Shown: positions 1-5,435 of the stretch, piece by piece
How the letters are laid out: every line of letters starts with the position of its first letter
Position numbering within the stretch: position 1 is the stretch's first letter
The notes under the pieces: generated by a model
Told to the model about the DNA's origin: nothing
The model's input: only the letters and a program-made list of their open reading frames with translations
Databases searched by the model: none
Source of the DNA: Bryobacterales bacterium
GTDB taxonomy: Bacteria; Acidobacteriota; Terriglobia; Bryobacterales; Bryobacteraceae
Direction: 5' to 3'
Assembly (NCBI GenBank): GCA_009697495.1
Contig: SHUN01000056.1
Coordinates: 1-10,496 of the forward strand
DNA: 10,496 bases
Made by a program: the position numbers and the translations under genes

Positions 1-234
1 ACCGGCCCCGGCTACGTCGTCTTCAACGCCGGAATGCAGAAGGGCTTCTCCTTCGAGCGTTTCGGGCGCCTGACGCTTGGCGCCAATTTCCAGAACGTGA
101 TGAACCACGTAAATTACGGACAGCCGAACATGACCGCCAACATCCCTAACGGCGGCGTCATCACCGGCACTCACATTTTTCCGGCCGCCGGCGCGGCGCG
201 TTTGGGCCAGTTGGTTCTGCGCTATAGCTTCTAG
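1..234 (+). CDS. TonB-dependent receptor-like outer-membrane protein, C-terminal fragment
   Basis: The reading frame is open from base 1 and ends with TAG at 232-234, leaving 77 residues of a longer protein that starts outside the window. The fragment alternates polar and hydrophobic residues as barrel strands do, has the N-x-x-N-x-x-N-Y-G-Q-P pattern (FQNVMNHVNYGQP) common near the end of acidobacterial Oar-like/carboxypeptidase-regulatory TonB-dependent receptors, and finishes with LGQLVLRYSF. A terminal Phe after alternating hydrophobics is the usual outer-membrane barrel assembly signal. In the family such proteins are large (about 1,000 residues) transporters or adhesin-like barrels in the outer membrane; the substrate cannot be told from this piece. 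There is no hairpin with a U-run just after the stop. The family call is from the visible tail only. Confidence 0.75.
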   Translation, partial: TGPGYVVFNAGMQKGFSFERFGRLTLGANFQNVMNHVNYGQPNMTANIPNGGVITGTHIFPAAGAARLGQLVLRYSF

Positions 235-266
235 AAACATTTCGCACCGGTATTGATGAAGAGTAG

Positions 267-505
267 GCCGTCGCCGTCCTGCTCGAAAAACAGGAAATCG
301 TCCAGGACATGTTCCGGCCCGGCACGGAGACCGGCTGCCATTATTGGCGCCCCATTCCGGCGGAGGTCTTGTACGCGGGAGGAGTATTGGGGTCGGTTGC
401 CAGGCTGCTGCAAGTGACCCCGGTGCCGCGGTTCCCGTTGCGCTGCGCGTGGAAAATGCCTCCGCCCAGGCCGTAGTGACAAAAGTGGTTTGGATGTGGA
501 ATTGA
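267..505 (+). pseudogene. Decayed TIGR03437-like C-terminal domain (frame-broken remnant)
   Basis: Two plus-strand frames read in succession give a recognisable domain. Frame beginning at 267 reads IPAEVLYAGGVLGSVARLLQV (about 353-416), and the frame ending with TGA at 503-505 reads DPGAAVPVALRVENASAQAVV (about 416 onward). Together they match the usual order of the acidobacterial TIGR03437 domain: a G-x-PAEVLYAG strand, PG-x-VAGLLQVNVRVP, then DPGAAVPV-x-LRVG-x-x-SSQAGVTIAV. The segment between LLQV and DPGAAVPV, normally about ten residues, is missing and the frame changes there. A further frame change seems likely near 350, because the preceding bases in a third frame read AAIIGA, like the expected TIGG strand. 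No start or upstream domain is seen. This is therefore a 3' remnant, or a sequence with several errors. The domain's function is unknown; it usually sits at the C-terminus of large secreted proteins. Confidence 0.55.
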
Positions 506-874
506 AAATCGATAGGTCGTATTTTGATCGGGCATCAGCTTGTCAGGAGCAAAGAGCATAAGTTCTCGCGCGGCCGACGCCAGCGACTTCTTACCCGGCG
601 GTTGCGGGTTCGATCGCGGTGCCGATAAGCTTCGCGACGGACATCGCGACGGACGCGCTTGCAAGCGTCGATTTTGCAAGCCCCGATCGCAATCGCGTTT
701 TCAAGCTGGCTCTCAGCGGGATCTTCACGCGAGTTGCGCGAAGCATGCGACGGGGTTACTCGCGGGACGGCAGGCTCGCCGGCCCGGATTGAACCGGATT
801 CGGCGATCAAACGAAACATTTTCCAGAGGCCGGGTGCGCCACCCATCCGCGCCCGGCCTCTCCCCCCGCCGTCT
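506..874. other. Stretch without a convincing gene; short tandem repeat and palindrome
   Basis: No frame has a start, ribosome binding site and family resemblance together. One plus-strand frame (562-792) is open and protein-like in composition (for example FATDIATDALASVDFASPD) but follows a stop directly and lacks an ATG, so it may be a gene fragment. A 12-base tandem repeat with one mismatch lies at 632-643 and 644-655 (TCGCGACGGACA / TCGCGACGGACG), followed by the perfect 12-base palindrome CGCTTGCAAGCG at 656-667. I see nothing else supportable here. Confidence 0.4.
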
Positions 875-875
875 C

Positions 876-916
876 AAAAAAGGCGATACGCCGCCTCTCC
901 CAAAGCGGCGCATCGC
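876..916 (-). terminator. Intrinsic terminator on the minus strand
   Basis: On the minus strand, GCGATGCGCCGC (916-905) and GCGGCGTATCGC (894-883) form a 12-base-pair stem with one internal G-U pair and a 10-base loop. One base later comes a run of six T (881-876). This is the classical rho-independent arrangement. It points to transcription arriving from higher coordinates, although no minus-strand protein gene is seen between it and 1351. The plus-strand reading has no U-run after the hairpin. Confidence 0.7.
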
Positions 917-1127
917 GTAGGAACGATCCGGGTGGACGCGAACTCCGGGCCCCGATTCCGGAGTCCAGTCCGCCCGGACCGTCGTGTGCGAGTCTGACGG
1001 TGCGGGAGCTGCAAGCAGTCGCCAATCCATCCCCATAGATTGGCGACCGGCGCTCAACCGCTCGGCCCGACTCACAAACCCAAGCTACCAGACGCTCCAA
1101 CGGTGTTCGGTGCTTTACAATACAAAG
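876..1127 (-). ncRNA. Candidate structured non-coding RNA ending in an intrinsic terminator
   Basis: Several stem-loops lie in a row: a perfect 10-bp stem GTCGCCAATC / GATTGGCGAC (1018-1027 with 1038-1047, 10-base loop), CTGC/GCAG (1009-1018), ACCGTC/GACGGT (978-983 with 996-1001), ACTCCGG/CCGGAGT (942-948 with 958-964), and then the minus-strand terminator. The loop of the 10-bp hairpin reads TATGGGGATG on the minus strand, a purine-rich, Shine-Dalgarno-like stretch. A plausible -10 box TAGAAT lies at 1139-1134 in an AT-rich block, so a transcript of roughly 250 bases is possible; no good -35 box is seen. No protein frame here looks real. It does not match tmRNA, SRP RNA, 6S or RNase P as far as I can recognise. 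Existence and boundaries are inference; the hairpins and terminator are seen directly. Confidence 0.4.
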
Positions 1128-1351
1128 TTATTGATTCTAAAGGAAATATAAATTTACAAAATCTGGCACCGCCTTTTGACCCCTGCACAAAACATTCCAA
1201 GCCTTGCATTAACCGATGTATTTTCAACAGGTTACGCAAAATTATTCGTCCCGTGTCGGAAAACACACCTATTCCGTGAGTATTTTTGCCTTTGCCCTAC
1301 ACCGATTCACCTAGGAAGCCGATAGCTAATTAGAACTAGGAGCCCCCACAA
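1128..1351. promoter_or_regulatory. AT-rich upstream region of the SPOR gene, possibly divergent promoter region
   Basis: Bases 1111-1170 contain only 16 G or C in 60, against a clearly GC-rich surrounding. The block lies between the minus-strand RNA candidate and the plus-strand SPOR gene, the place expected for back-to-back promoters. The best single element is the minus-strand TAGAAT at 1139-1134. No plus-strand -35/-10 pair with proper spacing is convincing. AGGAG at 1338-1342 is the ribosome binding site of the SPOR gene, nine bases before its ATG. Confidence 0.35.
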
Positions 1352-1849
1352 ATGAGCGACTTCCCATACACCCTACCCCATGCCTCCGCCGCGCCGCATT
1401 CCGAGAACATGGAGCTCGCCGCCGCCAATCGCCGCCTGACAACGGCGATCCTCGGCATGACGTTGCTCACCGGACTCGTGGCCTGCCTCAGCTATCTGGC
1501 CGGCCGGACTGTCACCCAGATCCGCACCGAAATCCCGCCCGGCCCGGTTGTGGTCAACCCTCTCCACAAACTGTCTCCGTTCATCGCACCAGCCCAGGTC
1601 CCAGCCGTCGGCAACCAGGTCCCCGCCGCCGGAACCCTCTATATGCAAGTCGGCCTGATCGACCCGGCCCTTGACCGGTCCATGCAGGATCGCCTCATCG
1701 CGCTGGGCTACAGCGTCAACTTGTCGCCCATGGAAAACTCGCCCATTTTCCGTGTCCTCATCGGCCCGATTCACTCAGCCGCCCAACAGCAGGAACTTAA
1801 ATCAAAGCTTAGCGCGGACGGCTTTCAGCATTTTCCCAGGCGATTCTAA
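1352..1849 (+). CDS. Membrane-anchored SPOR-domain protein
   Basis: This 165-residue protein has a short polar N-terminus, one membrane segment at about residues 30-50 (TTAILGMTLLTGLVACLSYLAG), a proline-rich linker (about 60-94) and a C-terminal SPOR-like domain at 95-165. The domain shows the expected order: LYMQVGLID strand, a helix with L-x-x-LGYSV, F-R-V-L-I-G-P-I (133-140), then a helix and a final strand. SPOR domains bind denuded peptidoglycan, usually at division septa, and the topology (inner-membrane anchor, periplasmic SPOR) suits that role. The ATG is preceded by AGGAG at a nine-base distance, which supports this start. The gene stands alone. The frame ends GFQHFPRRF; another frame stays open across this end (see the following entry), so a frame error at the 3' end cannot be ruled out. 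The exact cellular process is not shown by the sequence. Confidence 0.8.
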   Translation: MSDFPYTLPHASAAPHSENMELAAANRRLTTAILGMTLLTGLVACLSYLAGRTVTQIRTEIPPGPVVVNPLHKLSPFIAPAQVPAVGNQVPAAGTLYMQVGLIDPALDRSMQDRLIALGYSVNLSPMENSPIFRVLIGPIHSAAQQQELKSKLSADGFQHFPRRF

Positions 1850-2121
1850 CGAATCTGCGGCTCGCCAACTCCACGGCCGGTACAAATGCGTGCTCACCCG
1901 CACCCAGTATCGCCGACGATGTCGCCGCCGAATTCAATCTCGACGCCCCGTCAACTCATGATCGCGCCCCCTACGCAAGGCTACCTCCCAACGCAAAATC
2001 CGCCTCAATGAAAATCCCGTTCACAACACATGAAAATACTTCGCAATCGCAACAAAACAAACGGCACATTTCCCTGAACCCCATCCCCAAAACGCCGGAA
2101 ATACTAGACAAACTTATATAA
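1813..2121 (+). other. Open frame across the SPOR gene end with coding character, no proper start
   Basis: The frame starting after the stop at 1810-1812 stays open for about 100 codons to TAA at 2119-2121. From about 1849 it reads like protein, for example SIADDVAAEFNLDAP and HISLNPIPKTPEILDKLI. Its first ATG is only at 2008, with no ribosome binding site, leaving 37 residues. It could be a C-terminal extension of the SPOR protein joined by a frameshift near 1820-1850, a decayed gene, or chance. No family was recognised. The rest of the gap up to 2197 shows only TTATATAA at 2114-2121, a possible -10-like sequence without a matching -35. Confidence 0.25.
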
Positions 2122-2197
2122 CGGTAGTTGAGACAGGGCCTCGCCCCTACTCCCAACCCGGCCAATAAACCCGGAGAACACAAAAAGAGGCCCATAA

Positions 2198-2677
2198 ATG
2201 TCTACCTTCCAATTCGGCGCCCACGCCATCCACACCCCCGAATCAGAACCCCATTTCAACGAACGCCGCGATTCCATCGTCGAATCCATCCTCGCCGAAG
2301 AACTCCTCCACGCCAGTTGGGACAGGGAACGCGCCCGCGAAACCGGCGACACTCGCGACAACGGAATATCCGCAACACAACTCGCCGGCCCGAAGTGTCT
2401 TCAAAACTCCGGCAGGCGCTCCACCCGGCAAGCGCCGTCCTTGCCATCCCGTAAGACCACAGCGACGGTGGGACCGTCCGTCGCCGTCTCCTGCCCGGTC
2501 CAGTGCCACACGCCAGCCGGTTGCTGGCCGATCATTCGACTAGGCCCCGCGAAATCGGAGCCAAACGCTAATGCGCCCCAGCGCCCTCGCCTAGCGGCCG
2601 CGCCGGCATCGCCCCCGGCAATATCTGCGTCAGCATCTGCTCTTTCCGCATCACCAGCGTCGCCGTATTATAGCTAG
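2198..2677 (+). CDS. Small hypothetical protein; 3' boundary doubtful
   Basis: The ATG at 2198 follows AGAGG (2186-2190) at a seven-base distance, and the first 50 or so codons have the C-ending, GAA-rich use of the neighbouring genes. The peptide begins MSTFQFGAHAIHTPESEPHF and continues as a charged, probably helical segment (residues about 22-55, including SIVESILAEELLHASWDRER). I do not recognise a family. After about base 2350 codon use changes and the translation becomes low-complexity (Ala, Pro and Ser rich), and the frame runs 110 bases into the oppositely oriented nuoI-like gene. A second frame reads PEVSSKLRQALHPASAVLAIP and stops at 2452-2454, so a frameshift with an end near 2454 is a real alternative. 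No signal peptide or membrane segment is seen. The 5' half is the credible part. Confidence 0.45.
   Translation: MSTFQFGAHAIHTPESEPHFNERRDSIVESILAEELLHASWDRERARETGDTRDNGISATQLAGPKCLQNSGRRSTRQAPSLPSRKTTATVGPSVAVSCPVQCHTPAGCWPIIRLGPAKSEPNANAPQRPRLAAAPASPPAISASASALSASPASPYYS
2462..2528. terminator. Two hairpins between converging genes, weak terminator candidates
   Basis: GCGACGG (2462-2468) pairs perfectly with CCGTCGC (2478-2484), and GCCAGC (2512-2517) with GCTGGC (2523-2528). They lie just beyond the 3' end of the minus-strand operon and around the end of the small plus-strand ORF. Neither is followed by a T-run on either strand, so they are not classical intrinsic terminators; they may only slow or protect transcripts. 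Confidence 0.25.
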
Positions 2678-3068
2678 CCGTCTCAAATCCATGACCATGC
2701 GTAATCGCGTCGGTCGGGCAGGCTTCCACGCAAAAGCCGCAGAAGATGCACCGGCTATAGTCGATGTTATAAACCTCGGCATACCGCTCTCCGCCGCTCA
2801 TCCGCTTCGATTCCGTGTTCTCCGCCGCCTCTATGTAAATGCAACTGGCCGGACACGCCGCCGCGCATAGGAAACAGGCCACGCACTTCTCCAGGCCGCT
2901 CTCGTCCCGCTGCAGCACATGTGTGCCCCGGAACCGTTCCTCAAAGATCGCCGGCGCCGCCGGATAATCTTCCGTAATCGTCGGCGCCATCATCTCTTTG
3001 AAGGTGACGCTCAATCCCTTTACGATCGCCGCAGTGTTGCCGAGCACTTCCGATAGTTTCGATGCCAT
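2568..3068 (-). CDS. nuoI: NuoI-type 2x[4Fe-4S] subunit of NADH-quinone oxidoreductase (complex I)
   Basis: The 166-residue product matches NuoI/Nqo9 throughout. It has an N-terminal amphipathic region with GLSVTFKEMMAP, then FRGTHVLQRDESGLEKC, a first cluster motif C62-x2-C65-x2-C68-x3-C72-P, the EAAENT segment, ERYAEVYNIDYSRC, and a second motif C107-x2-C110-x2-C113-x3-C117-P. In complex I these hold clusters N6a and N6b, which carry electrons along the peripheral arm to the quinone site; the protein sits on the cytoplasmic side of the membrane. Length is close to family size (about 160-180). The ATG at 3068 was chosen over upstream codons because GGAGG (3077-3073) lies four bases before it and alignment with NuoI begins there. 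No other nuo gene is in the window; it is the last gene of a signalling/redox cluster. An extra Cys76 follows the first motif. A stand-alone NuoI-like ferredoxin is an alternative role. Confidence 0.85.
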   Translation of the reverse strand: MASKLSEVLGNTAAIVKGLSVTFKEMMAPTITEDYPAAPAIFEERFRGTHVLQRDESGLEKCVACFLCAAACPASCIYIEAAENTESKRMSGGERYAEVYNIDYSRCIFCGFCVEACPTDAITHGHGFETASYNTATLVMRKEQMLTQILPGAMPARPLGEGAGAH

Positions 3069-3087
3069 TCGTCCTCCAGTGTATCGC

Positions 3088-3104
3088 GACTCCGGCCCGG
3101 AGTC
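3088..3104. repeat. Perfect 8-base-arm inverted repeat before nuoI
   Basis: GACTCCGG-C-CCGGAGTC lies in the 49-base gap between the redoxin stop and the nuoI start, 11 bases upstream of its GGAGG. With a single central base it is better suited to a dimeric protein site, or to a small hairpin with the inner pairs open, than to a terminator; no T-run follows. A related pair ACTCCGG/CCGGAGT occurs at 942-964. Confidence 0.45.
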
Positions 3105-3117
3105 AGTTCCTGGACCC

Positions 3118-3540
3118 TCAACCGGGCTTATAATTTGGAACCCGGTCGCCCGCATCGAATATCCGCACGCCCCATCGCCCCGCCAACTCTTCCAAATCCG
3201 CCTTCGCAAAGGCTTCACTCCGCCAACTGATTCGCCCGTCCGGCTCCACCAGAAACAGCGACGGCACATACTCCAGCCCATACGCGCGGCTCACCGGGTA
3301 ACCCGTATCCAGCACCGTCTCAAACCGCACGCCGAACGCCGCTTTGAACTCGGCCGTGTCCTCGGCATCGTCCTGCGACACGCCTACAATCCGCGGCCCG
3401 CCACGATCCGCCAGCCGTTGCAAATACGGAAACGTCAGTTGACACGTCGGACAATTGATCTTAAAAAACGCAAGCAATACCGGCGCCGTCAAATTCTCGA
3501 CGGACGGAAATACCGGCGCTTCGCTCCCAACGCCGATCAT
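3118..3540 (-). CDS. TlpA-like thioredoxin-fold redoxin
   Basis: This 140-residue protein has a thioredoxin-fold redoxin layout: G-x-E-A-P-V-F at the start, a beta strand LLAFFKINCPTC with the CxxC active site C30-P-T-C33, a second strand IVGVSQDD, and the cis-proline region YVPSLFLVEPDG (P93). TlpA/ResA-type proteins reduce or exchange disulfides. Here no signal peptide or membrane segment precedes the domain, so a cytoplasmic location is inferred, unlike most TlpA proteins. The active site CPTC is one residue different from the common CPPC/CGPC. The start ATG lies just three bases after the STAS gene stop and in the same frame (TAG GCG ATG), which points to coupled translation or read-through. 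No strong ribosome binding site is seen beyond a G-rich stretch in the STAS gene end. AhpC-like peroxidase activity is less likely given the CxxC. Confidence 0.8.
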   Translation of the reverse strand: MIGVGSEAPVFPSVENLTAPVLLAFFKINCPTCQLTFPYLQRLADRGGPRIVGVSQDDAEDTAEFKAAFGVRFETVLDTGYPVSRAYGLEYVPSLFLVEPDGRISWRSEAFAKADLEELAGRWGVRIFDAGDRVPNYKPG

Positions 3541-3543
3541 CGC

Positions 3544-3960
3544 CTACTGCCCACCCGCGCCCTTCTTGCGCTGCTGCAAGAACGCGAGTATATCGAAGCG
3601 CTTGATTTCCCGATTCGGGAAGAAGCTGTTCACCGCGCTCTGCTCGTCGTCATACACCTCAAAAACCGTCTCCAGCTTCGTCAATACCAGCAGCTCCACG
3701 TTGCGCCGCGTCAGGTTCAAAAGTTTCAACGTGCCCTCTTTTTTCCGTAAGGCGGAAAAACTCATCACCAGCGCACCCAGCCCGGAAGAGTCGATGTAGT
3801 CGACATGCGCTAAATTCAAAATCACATTCGCCGGTCCAGCCTCCGCCATCGCCTTCAATTGCTCCCGCAAACGGTCCGCGCCTTCGCCCGCCACGATCTG
3901 CCCCTTGGCGTCCAAAATGACGATGCCTTCCTTGATCCGTTCACTGAGCGTTAGTTCCAT
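3544..3960 (-). CDS. STAS-domain anti-sigma-factor antagonist
   Basis: The 138-residue product has a single STAS domain at about residues 1-112. It shows the early strand GIVILDAKGQIVAGEGADRL, the strand NVILNLAHVDYIDSSGLGAL with the phospho-acceptor motif DSSGLG at 57-62, and the later strand GTLKLLNLTRRNVELLVLTKL. Family members such as SpoIIAA and RsbV bind anti-sigma-factor kinases and release the sigma factor when not phosphorylated on the motif serine. A partner kinase of the SpoIIAB/RsbW type is not seen nearby, so the target is unknown. The C-terminal tail (about 113-138, KRFDILAFLQQRKKGAGGQ) is basic and longer than in SpoIIAA. The gene starts four bases after the sensor-kinase stop; the nearest purine-rich site (GGAAG, 3980-3976) is too far for a good ribosome binding site, so translational coupling is likely. 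Confidence 0.88.
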   Translation of the reverse strand: MELTLSERIKEGIVILDAKGQIVAGEGADRLREQLKAMAEAGPANVILNLAHVDYIDSSGLGALVMSFSALRKKEGTLKLLNLTRRNVELLVLTKLETVFEVYDDEQSAVNSFFPNREIKRFDILAFLQQRKKGAGGQ

Positions 3961-3964
3961 GCCG

Positions 3965-5413
3965 TTATTGTCGTACTTCCGCCAGCCGGATGGAACTCTC
4001 CGGCGTCGAATCCTCCGTATTCAGCGGCAACTGTATCGTAAACGTCGTCCCGAGGCCCACTTCGCTCTTCACGTCCATCTGCCCCTGGTGCGCCTTTACG
4101 ATCCAGCTCACAAAGCTCAACCCCAGTCCCAGCCCCTTGTCCGGATCCTCTCCCGGCACCCGGTAAAACCGGTCAAAAATATGCGGCAGACTTTCCCGCG
4201 GAATGCCCTTCCCGTTATCAGCCACGCTGATCACCGCATTCGCCCCATCCATCCTCACCTCGACATCCACCTGCCCGCCGCGCGGCGTGTACTTCAATGC
4301 ATTCGCCAGCAGATTCGTCACCAGCCGGTCCATCTGGGTCCGGTCCCCGCGAATGTACACATCCGGCGCCAACTCACTGTTCAGACGAAGCCCCTCTTCC
4401 TTTGCCGAGGCCCGGAACTGCTCCACCAGTTCTTCGACAACTTCCGTCACATTTACAGGCTCATGCTTCAATGCCAACTGCCCCGTCTCCGCCTGTGACA
4501 ACATCAGCAGCGCCCGCACAATATTCGAAATCCGGTCCACATCCTCCAGCGCGTTCACTATCGCCTCGCGAAAATCCTCTTCCGTCCGCGCCGTCAGCAA
4601 CGCCACTTCCAACTGCCCGCGTATCCCCGTTAACGGCGTCCGCAGCTCATGCGAAACATCCGTCGAAAATCGCCGTATCTGCTCAAAATTCTCCGACAAC
4701 CGCTCCATCATCTTGTTGAACGCCACTATCAGTTGGTCCAACTCATCGTTGGCGTATCGCTGCGGAATCCGCAAATGCAGACTCGAACCCGATATCCGCT
4801 GCGCCGCTTCCGCCAGCCGGTTCACCGGCATTAACGCCCGCCCAGCCATGAACCAACCCAGCACAAACGTCAACAACAGCAACAATGGCAGCACCGTAAA
4901 GTAGTCCCTCATGAACGCGTTCGGCAGTCCCTGGACGTTTGTCATCCGCCGCCCCACTGCTAACAGATACAGCTTGCCTTCCGAACGAAATACACCGAAC
5001 CGCAGCAACACCCGGTCCTTGCCCAGCTCCTTCACCACCAGCCGCGGACTCCCCTCCTTGAAGTGCGCCCGCAACTCCGCCGCCGTTTCCACTCCCTGCA
5101 GCCGGTACCCATTCGACATCTCCAGCACTTCACCCTGCGAATCGGCCACCATCACGAACCGCCGCAGCCGCTCCAGGAACAATGTCTGATCCATCTCCCG
5201 CGGATCCACTTGCCAGATCGCCTGCTCGCGCTCCACCCGCAGGAATCCCCGCGCCGCGCCCCAGTCCTCTTCCACCGCTTCTTCCACGCGGTCCTGGATT
5301 ATCGTCTTCAACCGCGCCCGGAACGTAAATCCGATCACCGTCAGAAACAGGCCGAAGATCAGCACGTAGCTGATCGTCAACCGGAACCGCAAACTCTTTA
5401 CGCGATGCGTCAT
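3965..5413 (-). CDS. Membrane sensor histidine kinase (HAMP-HisKA-HATPase)
   Basis: This 482-residue kinase has membrane segment 1 at about 11-30, a periplasmic sensor region of about 140 residues (31-170), membrane segment 2 at about 171-193, a HAMP linker (about 193-243), and a HisKA domain with the phospho-acceptor His255 in DVSHELRTP. The ATPase domain has the N box NLLANALKY (Asn371), G1 box DNGKG (399-403), F box FDRFYR (413-418) and G2 box GLGLGLSF (427-434). All catalytic motifs are intact. The layout and length fit the CusS/heavy-metal-sensor-like group, but the periplasmic region gives no ligand motif, so the signal is unknown. It lies 22 bases downstream of the response-regulator gene, the usual order for an OmpR-family pair, and four bases before the STAS gene. 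A GGCGGG stretch about ten bases before the ATG is a weak ribosome binding site. Confidence 0.93.
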   Translation of the reverse strand: MTHRVKSLRFRLTISYVLIFGLFLTVIGFTFRARLKTIIQDRVEEAVEEDWGAARGFLRVEREQAIWQVDPREMDQTLFLERLRRFVMVADSQGEVLEMSNGYRLQGVETAAELRAHFKEGSPRLVVKELGKDRVLLRFGVFRSEGKLYLLAVGRRMTNVQGLPNAFMRDYFTVLPLLLLLTFVLGWFMAGRALMPVNRLAEAAQRISGSSLHLRIPQRYANDELDQLIVAFNKMMERLSENFEQIRRFSTDVSHELRTPLTGIRGQLEVALLTARTEEDFREAIVNALEDVDRISNIVRALLMLSQAETGQLALKHEPVNVTEVVEELVEQFRASAKEEGLRLNSELAPDVYIRGDRTQMDRLVTNLLANALKYTPRGGQVDVEVRMDGANAVISVADNGKGIPRESLPHIFDRFYRVPGEDPDKGLGLGLSFVSWIVKAHQGQMDVKSEVGLGTTFTIQLPLNTEDSTPESSIRLAEVRQ

Positions 5414-5435
5414 GCCGGATTTCCCGCCGGAGCCC

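Noticed and set aside
231..679. Two overlapping minus-strand frames with partly protein-like translations (for example FFEQDGDGLLFINTG)
   Set aside because: They are antisense to the plus-strand TIGR03437-like remnant, which explains the coding-like composition; no start signal or family match.
774..800. T-arm-like CCGGTTCAATCCGG on the minus strand
   Set aside because: Stem pairing does not work for a tRNA T-arm and no cloverleaf can be built around it; it is just a CCGG self-complementary pair.
1051..1067. tRNA-Ser-like D-arm sequence on the minus strand (GGCCGAGCGGTTGAGCG)
   Set aside because: No acceptor stem, seven-base anticodon loop or T-arm follows; the next structure is a 10-bp hairpin, so this is not a tRNA.
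1164..1179. Sigma-54 promoter-like TGGCAC with a downstream TTTTGA
   Set aside because: The -12 element lacks the required GC at the correct distance from the -24 GG.
2008..2121. 37-residue ORF starting with ATG at 2008
   Set aside because: No ribosome binding site; it is only the end of a longer open frame without a start, so it is treated with that stretch instead of as a gene.
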